Assembly: GCA_002448395.1 (NCBI GenBank)
Contig: DJXS01000067.1
Location: 15,793 to 48,775, forward strand
DNA length: 32,983 nucleotides
Direction: 5' to 3'
From: Lachnospiraceae bacterium UBA6998
Lineage (GTDB): Bacteria; Bacillota; Clostridia; Lachnospirales; Lachnospiraceae
Position 1 is the stretch's first letter, and the number at the start of each line of letters is the position of its first letter. The notes beneath the pieces are model-generated. The model had not been told where the DNA came from, searched no databases, and saw only the letters and a program-made list of their open reading frames with translations. The translations under genes were made by a program, and so were the position numbers. Positions 24,408 through 32,446 of the stretch are shown one piece after another.

Positions 24408-24438
24408 GCCGCCCCGGGAAACTGATTCCCGGAGCGGC
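24408..24438 (-). terminator. Terminator of the DUF6508-like gene
   Basis: The stem GCCGCCCCGGGAA / TTCCCGGAGCGGC (one mismatch, 5-base loop) is followed on the minus strand by ATTTTTAATTT. It ends leftward transcription from 24450-24794. Confidence 0.82.
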
Positions 24439-24449
24439 AGTTCCATATT

Positions 24450-24794
24450 TTACATCTGTTCATCAAACTTCTTAAGAAGCAGCAGCCACTTAAGCAGGCT
24501 CCCGTCCTCGTAGATCGCGCTCAGCGTTCCGCAGTTGTGGCGCTCCCCGTGGACCGCGGCGGCCAGGAGTGCCATGACGCCCAGCCATCCAAGGCTGCCT
24601 GCGTCGATTTCGGACAGCGGCATCTTCTCGACATCTACACCTCTGCTCTTTAAGATATCCCTGTAATACTTGAGACCGCACTTCGGATTATTGTGTACAA
24701 AGCTGTAGACGGCGTCCTCTATTTTGCTGATAGTCCGGTGCGCATCTTTCTTCTCTTCCAGATCCGGTATATATTTTGTCACTCCTTCAAACAT
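24450..24794 (-). CDS. DUF6508-like protein, 114 aa
   Basis: The start at 24794 (MFEGVTKYIPDLEEKK) is chosen because a GGAGGGGAG ribosome site lies directly upstream; the longer frame has none. The fold appears all-helical. The pattern of an opening YIP segment, then FVHNNPKCGLKYYRDILKSRG, and a C-terminal ERHNCGTLSAIYEDGSLLKWLLLLKKFDE matches what I recall of DUF6508 proteins (GxLxxFxxDGSxLKWLxRLKxxD). Function is unknown. It stands alone between two operons with its own terminator. Confidence 0.7.
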   Translation of the reverse strand: MFEGVTKYIPDLEEKKDAHRTISKIEDAVYSFVHNNPKCGLKYYRDILKSRGVDVEKMPLSEIDAGSLGWLGVMALLAAAVHGERHNCGTLSAIYEDGSLLKWLLLLKKFDEQM

Positions 24795-24926
24795 ATGCTC
24801 CCCTCCTGTAGTTGCCACCCCTGGTTTGTATTTGAGAGTATTATCAGCACTCCTTATACGCAAAAAACTCTTATCTATATTTTATACCAGAATGGCACAG
24901 ATATCATCTGAAAAAGCACAAAAAAA

Positions 24927-24959
24927 CCTCCTCCGGCGCTGTCATGCGCACAGAGGAGG
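24927..24959 (-). terminator. Terminator at the end of the fld-like cluster
   Basis: The stem CCTCCTC / GAGGAGG with an inner GCGC pair is followed on the minus strand by GGTTTTTTTTGTGC-like sequence, 36 bases past the stop of the YczE-type gene. Confidence 0.85.
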
Positions 24960-24995
24960 ATCTGAAAAGAATGAGGAAGATTTCTCAGATTTTCA

Positions 24996-25685
24996 TTATT
25001 CTTTGCTCTCTCCGAAGCAGATCTTCTGAACGATCGGGGAAAGCGGCTTTCTTATGATCGCAATGACCTTACCCGTGACGAGTGCCGCGAGGATCGTGCC
25101 CTCTCTGATGCGGACTCCCGGATCACGGAAGGGGATCAGGTGAAGGAATACGACCGTAAGAATCACGCCGAGCAGGACAACTGCGCAGTCCACGATAGTC
25201 TTGACTTTTGTGAAGGGCTGACCAGCTTTCTTGGCGATAGCCATTGTCATGCCCTCCATGGGCATCGGAACGAGATCCACATCCAGATACAGGAAGACGC
25301 CGAATGCTACGAACACAATGCCGACGCACTGCATTCCCAGACGTCCGATGTACCCTCCGGGAAAGAGGAAATCTCCTACCATCCATTTCGTGAAGTTGAC
25401 AAAATATCCAAAGATCGTGGAAAAGACGATCTGGAACAGGTTGACCGGATTGAACTCTTTGCCCAAAAGCAGGATCTGCACAAGGATATAGAAGCAGAAT
25501 ACGATCGTAACACAGGTTCCGGGCTTCATTTTTACGATATCACTGATGACATACGGGAGAGAGTTGACGGGTGAGATTCCCAGGTCGGAATTGGCAGAGA
25601 ATGCCACTCCCAGCGCCATGAAGAACAAAGCGATACAGTAAAACAGGACACGAATCCCCCACTGGGGCAGTGTGCTTTTTCTCAT
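24996..25685 (-). CDS. YczE/YitT-type (DUF6198) membrane protein
   Basis: This 229-aa integral membrane protein has about five hydrophobic helices. Family marks are the GVAFSANSDLGISPVNSLPYVIS segment after the first helix and LYLDVDLVPMPMEGMTMAIA later, both typical of YczE-like proteins. The biochemical role of the family is not established; members often sit next to transporters or regulators. Here it is last in the fld-like cluster, separated from the YkvI-type gene by about 100 bases that contain a hairpin, so co-transcription is likely but may be reduced. Confidence 0.8.
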   Translation of the reverse strand: MRKSTLPQWGIRVLFYCIALFFMALGVAFSANSDLGISPVNSLPYVISDIVKMKPGTCVTIVFCFYILVQILLLGKEFNPVNLFQIVFSTIFGYFVNFTKWMVGDFLFPGGYIGRLGMQCVGIVFVAFGVFLYLDVDLVPMPMEGMTMAIAKKAGQPFTKVKTIVDCAVVLLGVILTVVFLHLIPFRDPGVRIREGTILAALVTGKVIAIIRKPLSPIVQKICFGESKE

Positions 25686-25718
25686 CAGACTATTCTCCTG
25701 TTCTGTTTAAAAGTTCCC

Positions 25719-25747
25719 GGGGAGACCGCTTAAGAGCAGCGCTCCCC
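25719..25747 (-). terminator. Hairpin between YkvI-type and YczE-type genes
   Basis: GGGGAG and CTCCCC arms enclose a partly paired 17-base loop. On the minus strand only a short ACTTTT tail follows, so partial termination or transcript processing is more likely than a full stop. Confidence 0.4.
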
Positions 25748-25786
25748 AGGATGTAGGGAAAATTAGAAATGGTTTAGCATTGCTGA

Positions 25787-26962
25787 TTACTCGTCGATAC
25801 CTGTAGCTTCGATGTTGTTCTCTTTCAGGTAGCTCTTCTGGATCTTTCTGTTTGCGAGAACAATAGCAGGGAAGATCAGCAGAGGCAGGTTGAGGTATCC
25901 GAGGATGGTGTAACCTGTGGATACAAGCTTAACGATACCGATCTTGGAAGCAGCTGCGCATGCGAGCAGCAGTACGACTACAAGAAGGCCGTCCTTAAGA
26001 GGAGCTTCTTCCGTAGGCTTGCGATAGAGCTTAGAGTATCTTGCAACGGCACCGAAGCTGAATCCTACAGCAGTGGAAAGAACAGCGATGAAAACTGTGA
26101 TAACATACACGAGCTTCAGGCCGGAGAATCCGAGCGCTGTCAGTGTGCCGTAGAAAGGAAGCGGGTTTGTAGCTGTGTCGAGAACATTGTAGTTCTCAAG
26201 TGTGGTAGCGGAAAGGAAGAACAGGCTCAGTACGACGAGCATGCATGCGTTTCCGCAAATACCGATGATGGCGCCGAGTCTTGTGGTCTTGCGATCAGGA
26301 AGAGTCGGAGCGATGGAAGAAATGTTGCCGATTACGTTAGCCTGGAAGGAAGCATAGATAACGCCGCTCCAAAGTGCTCCAAGGAAGCTCGGGTTGATTC
26401 CTTCAACTGTTCCGGCGCTGATGTTCGCGAGCGCCTGGCCAAGATGAAGCTTGCCTGTGGACGCGCTCATGATGATGATGACTGCGAGAACAGCGATAAC
26501 AAGATACATCATGTAAGAAGATGCGCGGGCAACGAGCTTAGCACCGTATGCGCAAAGAAGGCCTGCGCAGACGATAACGGCACCTACGCCTACCCAGTAG
26601 TTCAGGCCGAACTGGCTGTTGAGCAGGTTTCCGATCGCGCTGAGGGATCCGCCGAGAGCGGTCAGCATAACGATGATGAAGGAGAAGTCAAGAAGATATA
26701 CGATCCAATCGACTCCCCAGACCTTCTTGGTCCAGTCTGCATAGTTGTAAGTCTTGTAGATTCTTGAAAACTCTGCTGAGCAATAAATGCAGTAGCCGAG
26801 CAGGGCCATAGCAAGGATGCTTGCGAGAGTGCCCCAAATACCGTACTTGACCCAGTAAACGAGGATCTGTGTACCGGATGCTACGCCGGGACCAAAGTGT
26901 GTGCCCATCCAGACGCATGCCATTCCGATGGCGATTGATAAAGTTGACTGTTTCTTCTCCAT
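25787..26962 (-). CDS. YkvI-family membrane transporter
   Basis: This 391-aa protein has about ten membrane helices and resembles YkvI/APC-superfamily carriers of Bacillota. It opens with SIAIGMACVWMGTHFGPGVASGTQILVYWVKYG, an unwound first helix with the GPGxASG motif near which ligand binds in LeuT-fold carriers. The start at 26962 is chosen for the AAAGGAGG site upstream; the longer frame reads through that site. It follows the acyl-CoA dehydrogenase gene in the fld-like cluster, which suggests import of the amino acid or hydroxy acid used there, or export of the reduced product (inference). Confidence 0.85.
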   Translation of the reverse strand: MEKKQSTLSIAIGMACVWMGTHFGPGVASGTQILVYWVKYGIWGTLASILAMALLGYCIYCSAEFSRIYKTYNYADWTKKVWGVDWIVYLLDFSFIIVMLTALGGSLSAIGNLLNSQFGLNYWVGVGAVIVCAGLLCAYGAKLVARASSYMMYLVIAVLAVIIIMSASTGKLHLGQALANISAGTVEGINPSFLGALWSGVIYASFQANVIGNISSIAPTLPDRKTTRLGAIIGICGNACMLVVLSLFFLSATTLENYNVLDTATNPLPFYGTLTALGFSGLKLVYVITVFIAVLSTAVGFSFGAVARYSKLYRKPTEEAPLKDGLLVVVLLLACAAASKIGIVKLVSTGYTILGYLNLPLLIFPAIVLANRKIQKSYLKENNIEATGIDE

Positions 26963-27000
26963 TTGTTTCCTCCTTTTGTGTGCTTTTCGCATATCTATCA

Positions 27001-27031
27001 CTGCTTACGGCTTTCCCCAAACCGTAAGCAG
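27001..27031 (-). promoter_or_regulatory. Perfect intercistronic hairpin between acyl-CoA dehydrogenase and transporter genes
   Basis: CTGCTTACGG and CCGTAAGCAG form a perfect 10-bp stem with an 11-base loop. No T tract follows on the minus strand, so a transcript-processing or stabilising role is more likely than termination. It sits 38 bases before the transporter start. Confidence 0.55.
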
Positions 27032-27060
27032 CAACATTCTGTAGGTACAAACTCCGCCTA

Positions 27061-28203
27061 TCAGCGAAGAAGCGCGCCGGAGATGACCATCTGCTGAACC
27101 TGAGAGCTTCCTTCGTAGATGGAAGTGATGCGGACATCGCGGTACAGACGCTCGATCTCGTACTCCTGAGAGTAACCATAGCCGCCGTGCAGCTGCAGGG
27201 ACTTATTAACGATCTCAATAGCAGCCTCGGTGGTGAAATATTTTGCCATGGAAGCAGCCTTTGTTGCGTCTTCCTTGTTGTCCATGAGCCATGCTGCGTT
27301 GTAGACAAGGTTTCTTGCTGCATTGAGCTTGGTCTCCATATCAGCCATCATGAATGCCAGAGCTTGGTTCTTGCAAAGAGGCTTGCCGAACTGGATACGG
27401 TTCTTGGTGTGCTCAACAGCAAGATCAAGAGCTTCCTGAGCGATGCCCAGAGCCATGGAAGCGACGCCGACACGGCCGACATTCAGAGTCTTCATAGCGT
27501 TGATGAAGCCCATGTTCTCCTTGCCGAGCAGGCAGTCAGCGGGAACGCGGACATCTTCCAGGATCAGATCGCTGACCGGAACACCGTGCTGGCCCATCTT
27601 CTCTTCGTGCTTACCAACGGATACACCGGGAAGATCCTTGGAAACGATGAACGCGCTGATGCCCTTTGTGCCCTTATCCGGATCAGTCTTTGCATAGACG
27701 ATGTGATAATCCGCGATGGGAGCCATTGTGATGAAGCACTTTACGCCGTTGAGGATGTAGCTGTCGCCGTCCTTAACTGCCTTTGTCTTAAGGGAGCCGG
27801 CATCGGAACCTGCGTTGGGCTCAGTCAGAGCAAAGGAAATCTTGGTGCTGCCGTCTGCTACGCCGGGAAGGTATTTCGCCTTCTGCTCTTCTGTTCCGGA
27901 CAGAAGGATCGGCTGTGTGGACAGGGAGTTAGCAGAAGAAATGAACAGAGTAGCGGTCGCGCACTTCTTCGCGATCTCTTCCATAACACAGACATAGCTG
28001 CGCATGTCAAGGCCGAGTCCGCCGTACTCCTCCGGGATCTTCAGACCGTAAAATCCGAGTTCAGCCATCTCCTGAACAACTTCTTCCGGAAATACGTTGG
28101 TCTTGTCGATCTCAGCTGCGATCCCTGCCAGGGTGCCTTCTGCAAACTGCTGTGCCATCTCGCGGATGGATTCGTGATCTTCATTGAAAAATGCACTTGC
28201 CAT
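27061..28203 (-). CDS. Acyl-CoA dehydrogenase (enoyl-CoA-reducing direction likely)
   Basis: This 380-aa flavoprotein of the short-chain acyl-CoA dehydrogenase group shows FALTEPNAGSDAGSLKTKA (flavin and substrate binding), the YILNGVKCFITMAPIADYHIV strand region, and LQLHGGYGYSQEYEIERLYRDVRITSIYEGSSQVQ, placing the catalytic base at Glu364 as in SCAD/MCAD. FAD-dependent interconversion of acyl-CoA and enoyl-CoA uses electron-transfer flavoprotein. It lies 17 bases behind the acyl-CoA synthetase gene, and with the dehydratase it would reduce the enoyl-CoA product, as AcdA does in C. sporogenes. No etfA or etfB is present in the window. Confidence 0.94.
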   Translation of the reverse strand: MASAFFNEDHESIREMAQQFAEGTLAGIAAEIDKTNVFPEEVVQEMAELGFYGLKIPEEYGGLGLDMRSYVCVMEEIAKKCATATLFISSANSLSTQPILLSGTEEQKAKYLPGVADGSTKISFALTEPNAGSDAGSLKTKAVKDGDSYILNGVKCFITMAPIADYHIVYAKTDPDKGTKGISAFIVSKDLPGVSVGKHEEKMGQHGVPVSDLILEDVRVPADCLLGKENMGFINAMKTLNVGRVGVASMALGIAQEALDLAVEHTKNRIQFGKPLCKNQALAFMMADMETKLNAARNLVYNAAWLMDNKEDATKAASMAKYFTTEAAIEIVNKSLQLHGGYGYSQEYEIERLYRDVRITSIYEGSSQVQQMVISGALLR

Positions 28204-28220
28204 AGTTTTGTCCTTTCTTT

Positions 28221-29924
28221 TTATAAAATTGCCTTTGCATAGTTTCCTGTTGTTCCAACCGCTCGCAGCCCTGCTTCATCCGCAGCGTTTCTCGCGGCGA
28301 TCTCCTTGAGTTCTCCCAGGCGGACCTTTCCGCTTGCCGTCATCGGGAGCTCCCGGAATGTAAAAATGTATTTCGGAATCTTGAAGTAAGAAAGCCTCGG
28401 TTTTAAGAACCGCAGAAGCGCCGCGGCGTCAAAATCCTGTCCGTCTTCTACGACGATGCATGCCGCGATCTCCTCCTGTGTGAACTTGTTGGGAACACCG
28501 ACGACCTTTACTTCCTTCGTCATTCCGCTCGCGATGATCGCCTTTTCGATCTCTCTGGGAGAAATGTTCTCGCCGGACCGGATGATCATCTCTTTTCTTC
28601 TGCCTGTAATGCAGATCTCATCAAACTCGTTAAAGTATCCGATATCACCCGTCTTGAGCCAGCCGTCCTCCGTCATGGTATCCGCTGTCTCCTTGGGCAT
28701 CTTGTAGTACTCTTTGAAAATATTGAAGCCTGCAAGTTCCAGCTCACCCGGCAGTCCGTATACTCTCTTCTTCGTTCCGTCCGGGTTGACCACAGGATCC
28801 GCCGCTGTATCCCAGCCGACGATCTCTCCGGTTACGATATCCCTGACCCTCGCCATCGTATCTTCGTAGAAGGCGCCGCCTGTGACTTCTCCGCTTCTGA
28901 GAGGGTTGTCCCAGTCTGAGAAGGATCCGCTCGTTGACGCTTCTGTCATGCCAAAAGAGGGAATCAGGTGCGCCTGCGGGAATCTCCTGCAGATCTCCTT
29001 ATACTCTTCTGTCGTGATCACGCTTCCGCCGATGATGCCTGAACGAAGTGAACTTCCGTCGTATACTTCGTTTCCTTCCTTGCGGACCAGTGCCAGATAC
29101 ATACTGGGAACACCGAGCATTACCGTGCAGTGATAATCGCTGATGGCCTCCCAGACGCCCTGCGTCCTGAAGGACGGAATGATGTGCATCGTCATACCCA
29201 CGATCACGCTGCCCGCCAATGCGGTGTTAAGCCCGAATCCGTGGTACATGGAAACAGCCACAACAGTCTTGTCATCTGTGGTCCATCTCATGCACTTCTG
29301 TACGTGGAGATTGACGTTTACGATCCCGTAGTGAGTCAGCACAACCGGCTTAGCCTTGGATGTCGTTCCTGAGGTAAAGATGATGCAGGCAGGAGAATCT
29401 GAAGAAAGATTTTCCAGATTCCTGCGCATTTCCTGCAGAGGAAGGCGCTTTCTTCCTGATTCAGAAAAACTGTCAGGCTTAAGCCATTTGCCGGCTTCTC
29501 TCTCCTCGATATGGAGAAAATGTCTGATCTTAGGCGTTTTCTTACGGATCTGGGGGATCAGCTCGTCAAAAATAGTGCCGCGTGCGCCGGATCCATAGAA
29601 AAGTACTTCTACATCCGCCCGGTCGAGCTGGTCTATCATTTCATCCTGACTGTTGGCGGCATTGAGAACGACTACAACAGCTCCGATCTTGTACAGAGCA
29701 AGCACGCCCTGTGCAAACGCCGGAGAATTCTGGCTCCAGATGCCGACATGTGTGCCTTTCTGAATGCCATACAGACTCATAAAACGCGCCGCCAGAAGAT
29801 CCGTCACCTCGTCAAACTCCGACCATGTGCAGCTCCAGTCCCCGAATTCAATTGCGGTCTGCTGTCCTACTCTTGCTGCCGTCTCTTTGAGACAGCCGCC
29901 GATTGTCTTTTGAACCAGTTCCAT
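28221..29924 (-). CDS. Acyl-CoA synthetase (AMP-forming), FldL-like role
   Basis: This 567-aa ANL-superfamily ligase activates a carboxylic acid with ATP and CoA. Motifs in order are FTSGTTSKAKPVVLTH (A3), SFGMTEASTSG (A5), GWLKTGDIGYFNEFDEICITGRRKEMIIRSGENISPREIE (A7-A8) and PMTASGKVRLGEL with the catalytic Lys533 (A10). The start at 29924 has GGAGGAG 9 bases upstream; the longer frame is rejected. In C. sporogenes a ligase primes the fld cycle by making the first aryl-CoA, and this gene could do that or activate every substrate molecule, since no CoA-transferase gene is seen. Substrate specificity is unknown. Confidence 0.93.
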   Translation of the reverse strand: MELVQKTIGGCLKETAARVGQQTAIEFGDWSCTWSEFDEVTDLLAARFMSLYGIQKGTHVGIWSQNSPAFAQGVLALYKIGAVVVVLNAANSQDEMIDQLDRADVEVLFYGSGARGTIFDELIPQIRKKTPKIRHFLHIEEREAGKWLKPDSFSESGRKRLPLQEMRRNLENLSSDSPACIIFTSGTTSKAKPVVLTHYGIVNVNLHVQKCMRWTTDDKTVVAVSMYHGFGLNTALAGSVIVGMTMHIIPSFRTQGVWEAISDYHCTVMLGVPSMYLALVRKEGNEVYDGSSLRSGIIGGSVITTEEYKEICRRFPQAHLIPSFGMTEASTSGSFSDWDNPLRSGEVTGGAFYEDTMARVRDIVTGEIVGWDTAADPVVNPDGTKKRVYGLPGELELAGFNIFKEYYKMPKETADTMTEDGWLKTGDIGYFNEFDEICITGRRKEMIIRSGENISPREIEKAIIASGMTKEVKVVGVPNKFTQEEIAACIVVEDGQDFDAAALLRFLKPRLSYFKIPKYIFTFRELPMTASGKVRLGELKEIAARNAADEAGLRAVGTTGNYAKAIL

Positions 29925-29961
29925 AGGTCGCTCCTCCGGTAAACTTCCGTGACCGGATCCT

Positions 29962-29982
29962 GCGGGCAGGGGAGCTGCCCGC
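29962..29982 (-). promoter_or_regulatory. Intercistronic hairpin between dehydratase and ligase genes
   Basis: A perfect 8-bp stem GCGGGCAG / CTGCCCGC with a 5-base loop is flanked by GACCGG and CCGGGTC, which can extend the pairing. There is no T tract. It lies in the 75-base gap before the ligase start. Confidence 0.5.
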
Positions 29983-29999
29983 TTCACCGGGTCTTCTAA

Positions 30000-31118
30000 T
30001 TACAGCAGGTCCTTGAAGGTCTCGATCGCAGTTCTGGCCTGCTCGTAGTTAACCATCTGACGGTCTACTTCGATAAGAACGCAAGGGATCTCCGCTTCCG
30101 CGCATGCGCGCTTGATCAGAGGATAATCAAATTCCTCGGGATCGCAGAACTTGGTCAGGACGACCAGTACGCCCTTTGCCTTAGCTGCCTTAGCGTCGCT
30201 GACGATCTTATCTACGCGCTTTTTCTCTACATCGTAGAGAACACTGCAGTTGTCCATAGCGCAGAACTTGGAAGCGAGACGGTCCAGCGCGGTTTCGCCC
30301 TCTGCGGGTGCGTCTGTGCGGTACTGTCTGCTCTCAGCCGCGACGTCGTCGCAGACGATCTGCATGCCGTTGTCGTCCAGGATCTCAAGGAGTCCGGGAG
30401 CATCGGCGAGGATACCGCTGGTCATGATGCGGATCTTATCCTCTGCAGGAGCTTCTGCTTCAAGAACTGCCAGCAGTTCGTTCACGAGAGCTGTGTGCTC
30501 TTCTTTTCTCATGAAGAAAGCGCTCTTGAAGATATCGCTTCTCTGTGCGCATGTGATCTCGGAATGCGCTGCCAGTGCGGGAACCAGCGCTCTCATTGCC
30601 GCATTGTGGGCGTTGTAGACTTCGATAGATTCAGCGAGTTTCTCGTCGTCAAACTTAAGACCGGTCGCCTCTTCAAGGCCCCTGATCACGTACTCATAGC
30701 CGGCCTTTGTGAATGTGTGGCCGAAAGCGGGCTTTCTGTTCTGGGGATAGGTCATGGCGATAAAGGGGATGCCCTTAACCGCGTATTTCCAGTTCTGTCC
30801 GATAACTTTAAGGGAATCGCACAGGCTGGGGATCACGATTGCGGACGCTCCTTCGTATACGCCCTTGATTCCCAGCTCGACAATGCTCTGCATGATCGTG
30901 CAGATAAATGCCGGGAAGTATTTTTTGGCCTCGTTGATCTGAACGTCTGCTCCCCAAACGCCCATGGGAACCATTCCCATGGAATGGATGATCTCTTCGG
31001 GTGTATAGACAGGGGCAGTCAGAACTACCTTGCGGCCTTCTGCCAGATATTTGTCCATCAGCTTCCTGGGGTCTGCGACCGCCTCATGGAAGCATGCGAG
31101 TAATTCCTGTTTATTCAT
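30000..31118 (-). CDS. 2-hydroxyacyl-CoA dehydratase subunit, FldC/HadC-like (beta)
   Basis: This 372-aa protein is one half of the Fe-S heterodimer that removes water from (R)-2-hydroxyacyl-CoA through a ketyl radical. It matches the FldC pattern throughout: APVYTPEEIIHSMGMVPMGVWGADVQ, KKYFPAFICTIMQS, IPSLCDSLKVIGQNWK, DDVAAESRQYRT, and VVLTKFCDPEEFDYPL followed by VLIEVDRQMVNYEQARTAIE. The cysteines in FICT, SLCDS and KFCDPEE are candidate cluster ligands. AGGAGGAAT precedes the ATG at 31118. It lies 83 bases after the alpha-subunit gene. It resembles phenyllactyl-CoA dehydratase more than lactyl-CoA types, from memory of those sequences. Confidence 0.92.
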   Translation of the reverse strand: MNKQELLACFHEAVADPRKLMDKYLAEGRKVVLTAPVYTPEEIIHSMGMVPMGVWGADVQINEAKKYFPAFICTIMQSIVELGIKGVYEGASAIVIPSLCDSLKVIGQNWKYAVKGIPFIAMTYPQNRKPAFGHTFTKAGYEYVIRGLEEATGLKFDDEKLAESIEVYNAHNAAMRALVPALAAHSEITCAQRSDIFKSAFFMRKEEHTALVNELLAVLEAEAPAEDKIRIMTSGILADAPGLLEILDDNGMQIVCDDVAAESRQYRTDAPAEGETALDRLASKFCAMDNCSVLYDVEKKRVDKIVSDAKAAKAKGVLVVLTKFCDPEEFDYPLIKRACAEAEIPCVLIEVDRQMVNYEQARTAIETFKDLL

Positions 31119-31201
31119 TTATTCCTCCTTATTCCGGAATGTGCTGTGTAAGTTACGCTGTCAGGCCGCGTTTACGACCGTCAAAATAGCGCTTCCCGCC
31201 A

Positions 31202-32428
31202 TCACTTCCGTGCTTCCATAATTTCCATAAGGCCCTGGACGCGGGTGTCATACTGCGCCTCAGAGAAGTTGCGGGGATCTGCCTGGTCGCCGTCGAAGCT
31301 TGCTACAGGGATGTCGCACTCTTCGCCGATCTGGCGGCTCATCTCATACATGAATCCGCTCCAAAGCTTGCAGCTGCGGTTGGTGTGGACCAGAAGGCCT
31401 TCGACCTTGTTGTTCTTGCAGAGCGTGACGCGCTTGTCGCGTGCGTACTCGAGGTTGATGGCGTTCGGCACCTTGCAGTATGCGCGGCACATATCGTCGA
31501 AGTCGTCATAAATGAATCCGAAAGCGTCGGCGTAGATGGTGGTGACCATGTTGATGCCTCTGCTCTTAAGTCCTGTGGATGTCACGCGAAGCCAGGGCCA
31601 GCATGCGATGCCTTCGAACATGATCCTGTACTTCTCTTCCGTACGGAATGTGCTGACGCCCTTCTCGTGGTTCTCTTCGTACTCCTGATACAGCTTCTCC
31701 ATAGCTTCCGCCGCCTCAAGTTTGCCGCGGGCGGTGACCATGACTGCCATGTGGTTGAGCAAGTCGAAGCCGTTGAAAGGTGAGGGCTCATAGTGAGCGC
31801 AAGCGGTAGCCTTGAGCCATGCACGGCTGGTTCTTCCGCTGATCTCTCTGACTTCGTTGTACTTCTCCTCGCTCCACTTCTTGCCGGTCAGTTCCTCGAG
31901 CTGCTTGATGGCTGCGCGGAACTGGTCGCGGACATAAGCGACTTCAGCGTCGGATACTTCGTAGTCAGGGTTAAAGGGGATATCGATCATGATCATGGGG
32001 ATATTGAGTTCCTTAGCCAGGTTCTCATACCACTTGATCATGCAGTTGCAGATATTATTACAACAGAGAAGGAAATCGGGCTGGGGCATATCCTGCTCCG
32101 GCGCGCTCTTAACCTTGGCATAGGCAAGGCTGATCCTTGCGTACGCGCAGATGTCGTTGGAATATCCGTCTGCTTCACTGATGTTGCACATGCGCTCGCC
32201 GGCGCCGCGGGCCGCGATACCTGCCGCCTGGTTCTCGGGGTAAACTACTGCCAGGCCGAGGGTCTCGGGAATTTCCACGGGGAAGTTGCTGGAGCACCAG
32301 CCTACCATTTCACCGCGTTCCTTGGCAGCCTGTGCGGAAGAATATGCTTCTGCCGCGATCTTGCCAAGTCTTGCCTTCGCTGAATTCGGATCCAGCGGCG
32401 GACGTTTTTTCTTAACTTCTTCTGCCAT
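31202..32428 (-). CDS. 2-hydroxyacyl-CoA dehydratase subunit, FldB/HadB-like (alpha)
   Basis: This 408-aa partner subunit matches FldB closely in order and wording: EMVGWCSSNFPVEIPETLG, VVYPENQAAGIAARG, DFLLCCNNICNCMIKWYENLAKELNIPMIMIDIP, FNGFDLLNHMAV, MFEGIACWPWLR, and NRSCKLWSGFMYEMSRQ followed by VASFDGDQADPRNFSEAQYDTRVQG. The cysteines in CCNN, ACWP and RSCKL are candidate Fe-S ligands. A GAAAGGATCGATCG sequence precedes the ATG at 32428. The gene lies 18 bases after the activator gene. The strong similarity to arylacetyl-type dehydratases suggests an aromatic or branched 2-hydroxy acid, but the substrate cannot be fixed from sequence. Confidence 0.93.
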   Translation of the reverse strand: MAEEVKKKRPPLDPNSAKARLGKIAAEAYSSAQAAKERGEMVGWCSSNFPVEIPETLGLAVVYPENQAAGIAARGAGERMCNISEADGYSNDICAYARISLAYAKVKSAPEQDMPQPDFLLCCNNICNCMIKWYENLAKELNIPMIMIDIPFNPDYEVSDAEVAYVRDQFRAAIKQLEELTGKKWSEEKYNEVREISGRTSRAWLKATACAHYEPSPFNGFDLLNHMAVMVTARGKLEAAEAMEKLYQEYEENHEKGVSTFRTEEKYRIMFEGIACWPWLRVTSTGLKSRGINMVTTIYADAFGFIYDDFDDMCRAYCKVPNAINLEYARDKRVTLCKNNKVEGLLVHTNRSCKLWSGFMYEMSRQIGEECDIPVASFDGDQADPRNFSEAQYDTRVQGLMEIMEARK

Positions 32429-32446
32429 GTCGATCGATCCTTTCTA

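Noticed and set aside
27187..28242. 351-codon frame antisense to the acyl-CoA dehydrogenase
   Set aside because: The sense strand encodes a complete enzyme with all motifs; the antisense frame is open because of sense-codon bias.
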